Origin: JBBDJB01 sp040880125
Lineage (GTDB): Bacteria > Planctomycetota > Planctomycetia > Pirellulales > JBBDJB01
Assembly: GCA_040880125.1 (NCBI GenBank)
Contig: JBBDJB010000032.1
Span: 1-64,000, forward strand
Direction of reading: 5' to 3'
Length of the DNA: 64,000 nucleotides
Shown here: positions 8,132-19,152 of the stretch, piece after piece
How the letters are laid out: each line of letters begins with the position of its first letter
Numbering within the stretch: the first letter of the stretch is position 1
Made by a program: the position numbers and the translations under genes
Notes under the pieces: model-generated
The model's input: only the letters and a program-made list of their open reading frames with translations
Databases searched by the model: none
What the model was told of the DNA's origin: nothing

Positions 8132-9463
8132 TTACAACAGACTGTACTGCGGAGCGCGGTGCAGCAGAAAATCTTCGCACACGGTGGCGACGCCGGCTTC
8201 GTCCTTTAGGTGCCGCACTTCAACGCCCTCGGCCAACAGCGGCTCGGCGGCCTTGGCGAACTCGTACGGCTCGTACACGCTGACCAGTGCCGTGACGGCG
8301 AAGCCGCGACGCCGCAGGTTTCCCAGCGCGATGGCCGATTCCCGCGTGACCGTGGTCAACAGCGCCACGACCGTCGCATCGCGAGGCAGCCGGCTGTTCG
8401 CCTCTTGCACTAGCTCGGGAAACCGCAGCCCGTCGGAAAGCTCCGCCCGGGCAAGTGTCGTCAGGATCCGCATCAGTTGTTCCGGCCCGCGCCTCGTGGC
8501 GACAAACTGCGGCCGCAGCCGGTCGCTTGCTTCGAGCATGCCGGCCGAATGCCGTGCCGCTCGGCGGCTGGGGGCTTCGTCCGACCAGCCCTCGCGGCGG
8601 ACGCGATCGGCGGCGTCGTGTCCGTTGGTCACCAGGCCCACTTGCTGGCCCAGTTCGTAGACGGCATTCGCCAGCGAGGCGGCGGCCGTCACGGCCAGCT
8701 CGGAGCGGTGCGGCTCGTTGTGCTTGGGAAAGGACTCCTGATGAAAGTCGAGCAGGATGGTCGCCCCGATCACGGTCGACGGCTCGTACACCTTGCTGTG
8801 CAGTTCGCCGGTGCGTGCGGTCGCCCGCCAGTGCACGCGGTTCAGCGGATCGCCGCGCTCGTACGGCCGCACGCCGCCGATCCGCGTGGGGTCCTCGAAC
8901 AGTCGGTACGTCATCCGCACTTCGCCGATCGGCCGCTTCGAGGACAGCCCAAACCCGGCCAGCGGCACGATCTTCGGATAGACCATCAAATACTCCGGCC
9001 GCGTGAGCACGCGAAACCGCCGGTGCAGGCCCAACAGATCGCCCGTCTCGACGATCATCGGCCCAAGCTGGTAGTAGCCCCGGCGGTTGCAGGTGACTTG
9101 ATACATCATCGTCTTGAGCCCGCCGCGGCGGAGCATCACCAGTTGCATACGGCTGCCTTGCAGCTTCAATGAAGGCGGTTCGAAGAACAGCGCCCGCGGC
9201 GGCAACATGTCCTCCAGCAGCGCCCAGCCGACCGGCAGCCGGCCGCGGTTTACTAACGTGACCACCACCGCCACCGTGTCGCCGACGTTGGCCTCCAGGC
9301 GATTACACTCGCGCTCGGCCACCAGGCCCGCCGCCCAGGCGTGCGAGATCCACCGCCCCAGCAGCATGATCGCCAGCAGCACGTACATCGCGTACGCCAA
9401 GAGCCCCAGCTCGAACACCAGGGCGATCACCAGCAAGAGCGCGGAACCTGCAAACCATCTCAT
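8132..9463 (-). CDS. DUF58 domain protein
   Basis: A 443-residue protein with two N-terminal transmembrane helices (about residues 3-45), a beta-rich middle, and the DUF58 core around residues 215-260 with YERGDPLNRVHWRATAR and KVYEP followed by a LLDFH strand, resembling a von Willebrand type A fold. Its ATG overlaps the stop of the upstream MoxR gene by four bases (ATGA), which implies translational coupling. DUF58 proteins are regular partners of MoxR ATPases and are thought to be their targets or adaptors in envelope stress or metal-insertion chaperoning. The exact role here is unknown. Confidence 0.88.
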   Translation of the reverse strand: MRWFAGSALLLVIALVFELGLLAYAMYVLLAIMLLGRWISHAWAAGLVAERECNRLEANVGDTVAVVVTLVNRGRLPVGWALLEDMLPPRALFFEPPSLKLQGSRMQLVMLRRGGLKTMMYQVTCNRRGYYQLGPMIVETGDLLGLHRRFRVLTRPEYLMVYPKIVPLAGFGLSSKRPIGEVRMTYRLFEDPTRIGGVRPYERGDPLNRVHWRATARTGELHSKVYEPSTVIGATILLDFHQESFPKHNEPHRSELAVTAAASLANAVYELGQQVGLVTNGHDAADRVRREGWSDEAPSRRAARHSAGMLEASDRLRPQFVATRRGPEQLMRILTTLARAELSDGLRFPELVQEANSRLPRDATVVALLTTVTRESAIALGNLRRRGFAVTALVSVYEPYEFAKAAEPLLAEGVEVRHLKDEAGVATVCEDFLLHRAPQYSLL

Positions 9464-10419
9464 GGCACGCCCGGCTCGGGAGACAGTATGGGCACCCGCA
9501 CGTCCGCCACCACGTCTTCGATGATCTCCCGGGCGTCGACCTGCCTCAGCCGCGCTTCCGGCTTGAGAATTACGCGATGCGTCAACACCGGGCTGGCCAC
9601 GCGCTTCACGTCGTCCGGCTGCACGTAGTTCCGCCCCCGCAGCGCGGCCATCGCCTGCGACGTGCGAAACATGGCAATTGACGCCCGAGGACTGGCGCCC
9701 AGGCTCAAATCGTCATGCTTGCGGGTGTCGTGGACGATCTGCGTCAGGTAACGGCGCACTTTCTCATCGACGTGTACCTGCCGCACCGCCTCCTGGCAGC
9801 TTCGCAGTTCCTCCGCAGTCGCCACCGGCTCAAGCGAATCCAGCGGATGCGAGCGCTCGAGCATCTCGAGCATCCGCAGCTCTTCCTCCAGCGTCGGGTA
9901 GCCCAGGCTGAAGCGCATCAGAAAGCGGTCGAGCTGCGCCTCGGGCAGCGGAAACGTACCCTCGTGATCCACCGGGTTTTGCGTAGCGACCAGCAGGAAC
10001 GGTGGCTCCAGCACATGCGTTATGCCGTCGACCGTTACCCGGGCCTCGGCCATCGCTTCCAAGAGCGCCGATTGGGTTCGCGGAGTCGCCCGATTGATCT
10101 CGTCGGCCAGCACGATCTGCGCGAAGATCGGGCCGGGGCGAAACTCGAACTCGGTCGTCTTGGGGTTGAAGATCGACGCCCCGGTGACGTCCGTCGGCAA
10201 CAGGTCCGGCGTACACTGCACGCGTTTGAAGCGGCAGCCGATGCTCTTGGCCAGCGCCCGGGCGAGCATCGTCTTGGCCACGCCCGGCACGTCTTCCAGC
10301 AGGATGTGCCCCTCGCTCAGCCAGGCCACCAGCGCCAGCACAAGCTGTTGACGCTTGCCGACGATCACCTTCTCGACATTGGTGATGATCTTCTTGGCCG
10401 TGGTGGTCACATCTGCCAT
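9460..10419 (-). CDS. MoxR family AAA+ ATPase
   Basis: A 319-residue cytosolic AAA+ ATPase. Walker A is seen as EDVPGVAKT (residues about 42-50), Walker B as IVLADEINRA (about 102-111), followed by TPRTQSALLEAM and the sensor-like ATQNPVDHEGTFPLPEAQLDRF segment in its usual place, and the C-terminal lid domain with GASPRAS. MoxR proteins act as chaperones for maturation of partner complexes, commonly encoded with DUF58 proteins as here. The start at 10419 gives the usual length; in-frame starts at 10458 and 10500 would add an Arg-rich extension. The gene heads the operon running to 6252. Confidence 0.92.
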   Translation of the reverse strand: MADVTTTAKKIITNVEKVIVGKRQQLVLALVAWLSEGHILLEDVPGVAKTMLARALAKSIGCRFKRVQCTPDLLPTDVTGASIFNPKTTEFEFRPGPIFAQIVLADEINRATPRTQSALLEAMAEARVTVDGITHVLEPPFLLVATQNPVDHEGTFPLPEAQLDRFLMRFSLGYPTLEEELRMLEMLERSHPLDSLEPVATAEELRSCQEAVRQVHVDEKVRRYLTQIVHDTRKHDDLSLGASPRASIAMFRTSQAMAALRGRNYVQPDDVKRVASPVLTHRVILKPEARLRQVDAREIIEDVVADVRVPILSPEPGVP

Positions 10420-10802
10420 CGAGCGCCTCGACTCGCCGGAATCCCTGCCCCGCTTCATGCTAACAACCGGCCGGAGCGAACGCCAATTACGCGGACGCAT
10501 CGAGGCTTTCTATGAACGTGGCACAGACATTCCTGTCTGTGTTGTTCAACTCCCTCTCCCTTCCAGGGAGAGGGCCGGGGAGAGGGTCTGAAAAATGGGT
10601 GACACCGCGGGCTTGTCCCACCGTGCTTTGGCACAAGCACAGACAAGAATGTCTGTGCCACCACGACCCTCGGGGTGCCATGCCGGGCTTGTCCCGCCGT
10701 GACGTCTCGGCCCAAGTCTGGCGGCAACCATCACACAATGGAATGCCTGTGCCACGATACACCCTCTCTGGCAGAGAGGGCGCCAATGGGCATCCCGGGC
10801 CT
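10420..10802. repeat. Intergenic cluster of dispersed palindromic repeats
   Basis: A non-coding stretch of 383 bases packed with short repeats. (1) 10522-10541: CACAGACA, four bases, TGTCTGTG. (2) 10550-10589: second copy of the 40-base element found in the NRPS-like gene. (3) 10637-10658: GCACAGACA/TGTCTGTGC, the first unit in inverted orientation. (4) CGGGCTTGTCCC near 10611 and again near 10684, each followed by A or G and CCGTG. (5) 10762-10780: CCCTCTCT, three bases, AGAGAGGG. A related unit lies at about 16144-16170. The arrangement suggests repeated insertion of REP-like or MITE-like elements. No gene is seen. Confidence 0.8.
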
Positions 10803-11900
10803 TTAGCGACTGCGATACTCGTCGCGGCTGGCGGTGTCCACGTCCGCGGACGACTCGCCCACCGCCAGCACTGACAGCCGCTGAGAAGCGCCTTGCAGCG
10901 CCAGGCCGGTTTGATCGAGCACCGCGGCGGCCTTCAGCAGCAGACCTCGCGCAGCGTCCGTCATGCTGTCCAACGAGCGCTGCCCGCCCAAGTCCGGTGT
11001 CGACATCCCGACGTTGCGCGACATGACCTGATCGTACTCGGCATCGTACCCGGAGAGGTAAAGCGGTTTGGCACTCGATGTCTCAGCGGTCCGCCAAGGG
11101 CCGACGAGCGAGGCGTATCGCTGCACCAAGCCGGTGCGAATCGCCCAACGATGGGCCGATTGCCGCAAGTCCGCAGCGGCCTGTCCCGCTGCCAGGATCG
11201 GCCGGGAGACGACCGGGGCGTCCAGCCAGTCGGCGATGGTCCGGGCGGCCGCTTCCCTTTGCGAGGCCGGCTGGCGCAGCAGCTCGCGGTCGTACACCGC
11301 ATCGTAATCGGAAAGGTACGGAGTCGCCGGATCGACCGCCGCGGCTGGCCGCCCGTAAATGTCGCGTGCGCTGAGTTCTGCAAAATCGTAGCCGAACGTG
11401 CGGGCTTCTCTGATTGCGACAGTGCTCGCCTGAAGTGAGACGTGGCGCTCCGGAGCGGGCGGAGCCCCGGTCAGAGCACGGGAGTTGCCCAGCGGGGACG
11501 CGCTGGACCGGGCGTTTTGCACTTGCTGCTTGATTTCGTCGCCCCACTTGGTCAGTTCGACCAGCACGCACGACGGAACGCCCACGTTGGCGGCAGCGTA
11601 ACCGCCGAGCGGCGCGACCTCGGCCGAATCGAGCGGCCACATCGGCGTCGTGCGGAAGACATACGGCTCTGGATAATTGGCCGTTGATGGAACCGTCACG
11701 GGCGATGCGGATTTGTTCGGCGCCGACGTGTTGAGGAACGGACGGTTGCAGCCCCACTCCGACGCATCGACCAGCAGGCAGCTTTCCGGGACGAGGCTGA
11801 GGTGCTCGACTTCAGCTTGGCTGCCGGACACGCCCGCGGGACCGACGATCAACGAACACACCGTGACCAGATGAGCAACCAGTTCGCCAGTGGGGATCAT
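10803..11900 (-). CDS. Secreted protein of unknown function
   Basis: A 365-residue protein with a short signal-like N-terminus (hydrophobic residues about 8-25). The start is supported by GGAGG nine bases upstream. No known domain is recognised. Two internal segments resemble each other: YLSDYDAVYDRELLRQ near residue 202 and YLSGYDAEYDQVMSRN near residue 285, suggesting a duplicated unit of about 80 residues. Cysteines are few. The gene is followed by the repeat cluster at 10.4-10.8 kb. Confidence 0.65.
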   Translation of the reverse strand: MIPTGELVAHLVTVCSLIVGPAGVSGSQAEVEHLSLVPESCLLVDASEWGCNRPFLNTSAPNKSASPVTVPSTANYPEPYVFRTTPMWPLDSAEVAPLGGYAAANVGVPSCVLVELTKWGDEIKQQVQNARSSASPLGNSRALTGAPPAPERHVSLQASTVAIREARTFGYDFAELSARDIYGRPAAAVDPATPYLSDYDAVYDRELLRQPASQREAAARTIADWLDAPVVSRPILAAGQAAADLRQSAHRWAIRTGLVQRYASLVGPWRTAETSSAKPLYLSGYDAEYDQVMSRNVGMSTPDLGGQRSLDSMTDAARGLLLKAAAVLDQTGLALQGASQRLSVLAVGESSADVDTASRDEYRSR

Positions 11901-12930
11901 GCGGAATATCCTCCGGGGATTGGACCCGCGGCACGTGTGGGAGCAATAGAGCCGCGGTGGGATGAACGGATCGAGTGTGCGCTAGGGGTCGCAGTGTTCG
12001 GTATCGGAGACTGCCGCTTAGGGTCATTAGGTAAACAGCACATACGCGGCAAGCGGCGTAGAGTATCCGCCCGCTTCTGGCGACGGGGGAAAAGCGGGAA
12101 AGCTTCGTGAAGGCGCCGCGCGTATCGCTCGTAGCGAATGGCGCGGGCGGTCTAATGCCAGAGGCAGGGCAACCAGTGGAGAACCACAACGGCAACGACG
12201 GGCAGGACATTGGCCTTCGCGCCGAATCACCACAGTAAAGGCCCGTTCGATTCGATTCGAAATGATATAAAATATGTTCGAAGTTATTGACTCCGTCAGC
12301 AAGTTCGGTAGAATCTGCTGCGGAGATTTCTCTGCAATACTTTACCATAGGCGGCTTCCGGAATCGCAGAAATTGAACGGTTACCGCGAGAGGAGCATTG
12401 CCTTGGAATGGGTGTATTTATTCAGTAGGAATGCCGTTCGTGGCAGAGGACGCGGCAAGCGGTGAACGGGCCGCAATCGGGAGCGACGACGGAATCACAA
12501 TAGGGAGGACTTTTTCAACGCAGCAGAAACTCGGGTGTTGCAAAAAGGTGCCAGTTCGCGCGACTGGCGCCGGGTGGGGAGGCTGCCTTTTGCAACAAAC
12601 GTGGGGCCCCCCCTGAAGGGCGCGTTGCAAAAATCGCGTGGCCACAGACTTCCCGTCTCCGTGGTTTTGATGGACCGCACCCAGCACGGCCTCAACGCGG
12701 CTGCGAGACTTTTCCATCCCGACAAGCTGGAGAAGATAGGTCGAAATCTCCGATAGGTAAAATCAGCGAAGCAATATTTTCTTGGGGGCTTGAAATGGAC
12801 GCGAGCCCTCCGGTGGCCCAGTCAACCAACGGAGTGCGATGGCGGCGGCTCGTCGCAAGGTCGGTGCTAATGCCGACTTGCTCCGTGACGAGCGGCCGCG
12901 TGACGTCCTTCTCAACCGCCCAGGAAAACC
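11901..12930. other. About 1 kb non-coding region with inverted repeats
   Basis: No convincing gene is seen here. The stretch around 12255-12275 is AT-rich (GATATAAAATATG) in an otherwise GC-rich background and could be a promoter. A structured repeat at 12537-12633 is listed separately. Short open frames are Arg/Gly-rich with no domain. The 3' end carries an AGGA ribosome binding site for the RNase H-like gene at 12931. Confidence 0.45.
12537..12633. repeat. Three-armed inverted repeat with nested hairpin
   Basis: Arm A at 12537-12548 is GTTGCAAAAAGG. Its complement A' at 12586-12596 is CCTTTTGCAAC. A second copy of arm A, GTTGCAAAAA, is at 12624-12633. A' can therefore pair with either flanking copy. 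Inside the first loop a smaller hairpin pairs GCCAGT (12550-12555) with ACTGGC (12563-12568). This could be a small mobile repeat or an RNA with alternative folds. Confidence 0.65.
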
Positions 12931-13527
12931 ATGAGCGAGAAAAAGCCCCACTACTTTCTCTTCGTCACCGGCGATCACGGTGAGTCGGGCGAGAGCCTTT
13001 GGAAGTTTGTCCTCCAGCCGGTCGAAGGCGACTCGAAGATGGTCGTCTCTGATCGCGAGCCGGAGGCCGTCGGCGAACGGCTCGAGCTTTTGGCCCTGGT
13101 CCGCGGACTGGAGGCGCTCGATCAGCCATCCCGCGTGACGCTGGTCACCGAGAGCCGCTACGTCAGCCGCGGCGTGCAGTACGGCCTGGAAGAATGGCGT
13201 GAAAACGCCTGGATGTGGGAGCGGTTCGGCTGTTTGGTGCCAATCAAGGACCGCGACCTCTGGCAACGGGTCGATCAGGCGTTGAAGTTTCACCGCCTGG
13301 AGTGTCGCACGTGGCGCGTCGACGCGGCGCACAGTTCTGCCGCAGCGGCAGCCGCAGTCTCGGATGCCCCACGGCCGCATTCCCCGCGTGTCCGCCGGGC
13401 GGCGCAGTCTCGACCCGGCTGGAGCCAGCGGATCGCCGCCGCAGTCGGGAGCTGGCGGCCACGTTGGGCCACAAGACCGACCGGATGGGTAAATGCAGGT
13501 AGCGTGGGCAATTTGGGCGCAGTTTGA
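12931..13527 (+). CDS. RNase H-like protein, probably catalytically altered
   Basis: A 198-residue protein resembling ribonuclease HI in residues about 40-130: ERLELLALVRGLEAL aligns with the segment holding the second catalytic acid (Glu), TESRYVSRG with the TDSQYV segment, and IKDRDLWQRVDQAL with the VKNVDLWQRLDAA segment. Of the four DEDD carboxylates only the Glu is clearly kept. The first Asp motif is disturbed (VTGDHGE instead of TDGS), the third Asp is Glu, and the HxG...D part at the C-terminus is missing, replaced by an Arg/Ala-rich tail. It is probably a nucleic-acid-binding relative rather than a standard RNase H. The ATG follows AGGA at normal spacing. Confidence 0.72.
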   Translation: MSEKKPHYFLFVTGDHGESGESLWKFVLQPVEGDSKMVVSDREPEAVGERLELLALVRGLEALDQPSRVTLVTESRYVSRGVQYGLEEWRENAWMWERFGCLVPIKDRDLWQRVDQALKFHRLECRTWRVDAAHSSAAAAAAVSDAPRPHSPRVRRAAQSRPGWSQRIAAAVGSWRPRWATRPTGWVNAGSVGNLGAV

Positions 13528-13828
13528 CCGCAGCACGCGCGGCCGTGAGAATGGACATCCAGACCTGCAGCCGTGGCGTGCGAAAGCGAAAAAATTCGCA
13601 TGAATTCAGCCCCGGCACTCGTTTTACCGCTACCGGCTGAAACTTACGATTCCAGCTACTAAGACAAGGGTCTGCACCACAGCCCACCCGACAGGGGCTC
13701 CGGCAGGAAGCGACGTTAACGAAACCGAACGAGAACGGACCCAATCGAACGAGGGGCGAAGCCACCGCGGCCGGAGAGCCGCACAACGGGCGGCCGCCAG
13801 TTGGTCGAATGGGCCAAGCGAGGAGGAT
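13528..13828. promoter_or_regulatory. Leader region of glgB
   Basis: A 301-base stretch with no gene. Purine-rich AGGAGG at 13821-13826 lies only two bases before the glgB ATG, closer than usual. No terminator for the upstream gene and no operator were recognised. Confidence 0.4.
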
Positions 13829-16037
<2,209 letters not shown>

Positions 16038-16051
<14 letters not shown>

Positions 16052-16075
16052 AGCAGGCCGAGAATCCTGAAGCAG
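16038..16075. repeat. 19-base tandem duplication at the glgB stop codon
   Basis: Bases 16038-16056 are repeated exactly at 16057-16075 (GCCGAGAATCCTGAAGCAG). The first copy contains the glgB stop TGA at 16049-16051, and the second lies just downstream. Confidence 0.85.
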
Positions 16076-16143
16076 ATAGGTGAGGGCATGGCACCCAGCG
16101 GACGAAAGTCCTCTCGCCGGTCTCGCATTGGGAGAGGGGTTGC

Positions 16144-16170
16144 ACGGTGGCACAGATACTCCTGTCCGTG
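16144..16170. repeat. Dispersed repeat related to the 10.5 kb cluster
   Basis: GTGGCACAGATACTCCTGTC plus CGTG at about 16147-16170 matches the GTGGCACAGACATTCCTGTC plus TGTG unit at 10518-10541 with a few changes. It sits between the convergent glgB and chaperone genes, preceded by GGGAGAGGGG near 16130, which resembles an arm of the other palindrome. Confidence 0.65.
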
Positions 16171-16218
16171 CGCCGTGCCAGATTCATTTTGCAGTTCCGG
16201 CGGCAAAGCCAGTTGTCA

Positions 16219-18720
16219 CTACCGCGACACCGAGTCCAGCGATCGGGCAAACTCCAGATGCTCCTCTTGATGGATCTCGTTGAGCAACGAGCTGAGCACC
16301 TGCTGACGCATCTCTCTCCGCTCTTGCTGATAGGCGGAGCGCTGGCCGAGCAAAAAGTCCTCGTGAAGCTGCTCGATCGGCGTGACGTGGCTGGCCAACC
16401 GGACCACGTAGGCCACCGTTTCAGGATGATTCGTCGCCACGGCAAACTCGCCCTCGTCCAGCCCGAACACGGTCTGCATGAAGTCCGGTCCCGCCGCCTC
16501 GACGCCCTCGATTTCATTCAGGCGGTAAGTGATCTCCGGCCGCGTGGGACTCAGGGCGCCCATCGTCAGCCACGAAAAGGGGTCGGTTTGAATGACCTCG
16601 TAACCTTCCGCTGCAGGATAGAGCTCGGCCAGCGGGACGGTGCCGGTGCGGGCCGTGTCGGCCATCTTCTCCGCCGCCTGTTTGGCGAGTTCGGCCGCCT
16701 TTTGCATCTTCCACTGACGCACGACTTGGTCGCGCAGCTCGTCCAGTTTCGGAACGTAGCCGGGCTCATCGGCCGTCTTGTAGATGACGTAGCGGTTGCC
16801 GATCAGATCGGTGTCCGAGGCCTCGGCCGACAGCGGCCGGTACAGCGGCAGCGGCGGCTGGTCCGTGAACGCGCGATACGCGACCTGGGTCCCTTCGTCG
16901 ATGATGTTCGCCTGCCCCAGCGGCGTAGAGACAATTTCAAAGTAAGAGCCTCGCACGGGCGGCTCGATCGAAAGACCGGGATGATCGATCAGAGCCTGCA
17001 AGTCGGGCGGCTCCGGCTTGGGAGTCTGCTCCTGGCTGGGCGCTTGCGAATCGGCATTCTCCGCCTCGCTCGCTGCCCGGTCGACGTTCTCCAGCTCCCA
17101 GGCAATCAGATCGTTGTAGTAGATGTTCAACGCCGAAATGACCGGCTCCAGCGCCCGTTCCATTTCGGCCGGGGCATTCTGCCGGGCAAGCGTGCGGCGG
17201 ATCTCATCGCGGACCTCTTCCAGCGGTTGGTATTCGACCGGTGGCGCGGACGGCGGCGAAGTGGCGCCGCCATCCGGCGCATCGATGGTCGGCGGCTGCA
17301 GCGGCGTGGGCGGAGCACCGGGCAGATCGTCCTGCGGGCGCGGCTCGGGAGTATCCAGCGCGTCGGGAAGCGACAAGGCCGGAGGAGACTGGCTCGTGGG
17401 CGCCTGCGTATCGATCACCGGAGCATTTGCTTCCTGGGCAGGCTGATTGAATGCGGTCACATACTGCCAGTCGTCCGGCCGTGCGGCCGACGTATCGTCC
17501 GCCTTCGGCTCGGTGGGCGATGCGTCTTCCGGCGACTGCGGGGCAGCGCCCTCGGGGGCAGTGTCTTCCGGGGCAGTGTCTTCCGGGGCAGTGTCTTCCG
17601 GAACAGTGCCCTCTGGCGTGGCGCTCTCGGGCGGAGCATCCTCTGCGGGAGGCGCACTCTCGACCGAATCGGCCGTTTCCGCCGGGGCGGATTCTTCCGC
17701 GGGCGGTGCTTCAGTTTGCGGTGCTGCAGCGGCGGGCTGCTCGGGAGCAGGTGGAGCACCCTCGAGCGGTGGCGCGGCCTGGTCGCCGGCCGGTGTTTCG
17801 TCCTCCAGCAGGCTGGCACGCTCGAACAGGTACTTGTTGTTCTCGTAGTACGTGGCGATCTGTTCCTCGGAGATATCGGCCGCGATCTGGTCGATGAACG
17901 TCTCGATGTCGGCCTTCACCGCCTTCAACTCGACCCGGCGGGGCACACGGAAGGCGGGAGTCGGCGAAGGCAGCTCAGTCCCCTGCGCGACGTCCGGCCG
18001 GGGCTCGAACTGATTGTATTGTTCAAAAAACTCCTGGACTTGTGCGTCCGTAGGATCGGATACCTCGTCCAGATAATCTTCGGCCCGAACCGGCACCAAC
18101 TCGGCCACGACCCGGTCGTTGACGCGCAGCCACTGCGTCCATCGCGCGGCTGGCGGTACGCCGTCGGCGGCAATGATATAGTTCCGCACCAGGTTCCAGG
18201 CGAGCAACTCGCGGCGGAGCGCCTGAAAGATCGTCCGCATGGTGACCTTCTGGCGATCCGACAGTTGCATATTGTCCGTAATCCCGCGAAGCTGCGCCGC
18301 GGTGACACTGTTATTGGTAAGCTGCTCCAAGTAATGGTTGATGGCTTGGTCGGAGACGACGTACCCCACGTCTTCGGCCTTTTGCGCGAGCAGCACGGTG
18401 TTCAGTACAGACTCCTCGGTTGCCGGTCCGCCCACCAGCTCCACCTGCGGCGGCTGACCGCTGGCCATCGCACCGAGTTGAGCGGCTTCATAGAGAAAGG
18501 CGTTCAGGACCCGGCGAAGCATGAGAAGCTGGGACATTTCCAGATCGCGAATTTCGCCGCTGTCCCACTCAGCGATCACCGGATTTTGTGGTGCCGTATC
18601 CCCGCCGCCCATCAGTTGCATAAGCGAGTCGCCGATGGTGAATACCAGCATCAGGGCGACGCCGAACACGACCAGCATCGCTTTTTGGTATTTGCGAAAA
18701 ACGCTAAATGGACTGGCCAT
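16219..18720 (-). CDS. Membrane-anchored PpiD/SurA-like folding chaperone
   Basis: An 833-residue protein with an N-terminal membrane anchor (residues about 13-35, preceded by FRKYQK), a SurA/PpiD-type helical N-terminal region with its QLxxxR and VxxQAINHYLEQL segments (about 60-260), a long Pro/Ala/Glu/Thr-rich linker (about 320-470) and a C-terminal part with KLDELRDQVVRQWKMQKAAELA, typical of PpiD-like proteins. No clear parvulin isomerase core is seen, so a chaperone role is likelier than isomerase. The linker contains three EDTAP repeats. The probable site of action is the cytoplasmic membrane facing outward, helping exported proteins fold. It diverges from topA. Confidence 0.68.
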   Translation of the reverse strand: MASPFSVFRKYQKAMLVVFGVALMLVFTIGDSLMQLMGGGDTAPQNPVIAEWDSGEIRDLEMSQLLMLRRVLNAFLYEAAQLGAMASGQPPQVELVGGPATEESVLNTVLLAQKAEDVGYVVSDQAINHYLEQLTNNSVTAAQLRGITDNMQLSDRQKVTMRTIFQALRRELLAWNLVRNYIIAADGVPPAARWTQWLRVNDRVVAELVPVRAEDYLDEVSDPTDAQVQEFFEQYNQFEPRPDVAQGTELPSPTPAFRVPRRVELKAVKADIETFIDQIAADISEEQIATYYENNKYLFERASLLEDETPAGDQAAPPLEGAPPAPEQPAAAAPQTEAPPAEESAPAETADSVESAPPAEDAPPESATPEGTVPEDTAPEDTAPEDTAPEGAAPQSPEDASPTEPKADDTSAARPDDWQYVTAFNQPAQEANAPVIDTQAPTSQSPPALSLPDALDTPEPRPQDDLPGAPPTPLQPPTIDAPDGGATSPPSAPPVEYQPLEEVRDEIRRTLARQNAPAEMERALEPVISALNIYYNDLIAWELENVDRAASEAENADSQAPSQEQTPKPEPPDLQALIDHPGLSIEPPVRGSYFEIVSTPLGQANIIDEGTQVAYRAFTDQPPLPLYRPLSAEASDTDLIGNRYVIYKTADEPGYVPKLDELRDQVVRQWKMQKAAELAKQAAEKMADTARTGTVPLAELYPAAEGYEVIQTDPFSWLTMGALSPTRPEITYRLNEIEGVEAAGPDFMQTVFGLDEGEFAVATNHPETVAYVVRLASHVTPIEQLHEDFLLGQRSAYQQERREMRQQVLSSLLNEIHQEEHLEFARSLDSVSR
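17557..17606. repeat. 15-base tandem repeat in the chaperone linker
   Basis: Three near-perfect 15-base units (GGGGCAGTGTCTTCC) in tandem, encoding EDTAP repeated three times on the minus strand. Degenerate relatives continue on both sides in the Pro/Ala/Glu-rich linker. Such a tract can change length by slippage in steps of five residues without breaking the frame. Confidence 0.8.
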
Positions 18721-19152
18721 GGGGAGGATTCCTGGCTAAAGCAAGGCGACGGTCAGCGCGGCTGTCTCACTTGACAGGAGCTTGGCCGGCCTATTAATGA
18801 ATTGGCTCCGATCAAGTCAACCGGAAGGTACGTGATTGTAAGTTTGATCGACGTAAAGGCAATCCCAAAAAGGAGTGTGGTGAAATTGGCCGGCGGCCCA
18901 AGGCATCCGATGGCCCGTGCGTCGCCAGAGTGCTATGCTCGCCCTGACGTGCCGCGGCACCCGGGTTTCTTCAAAAGCGAAGCCGCGCGGCCACCCAATG
19001 AGAGGCCGCCCAAAACGGTCGTATCGAGTCTCGGAACGCAAGCGATAAGTCGACACCCCCTCGACGACAAGCCGTGCTGCCATGTGGGGCCCGATGGCTC
19101 CTGGCACGGTGCTGGAAAGTAACAAGCAAACCTCCGTATCCCCGAAGTTTCA
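18721..19152. promoter_or_regulatory. Divergent intergenic region, chaperone and topA
   Basis: 432 bases between divergent genes, expected to hold the promoters of both. Open frames crossing it have no recognisable domains. No RNA gene or operator was identified. Confidence 0.4.

Noticed and set aside
16147..18774. Plus-strand open frame of 875 codons opposite the chaperone gene
   Set aside because: Its translation is Arg/Gly/Leu-rich without domains and lies entirely antisense to the PpiD/SurA-like gene, which has a signal anchor and family motifs. High GC content produces such antisense frames.
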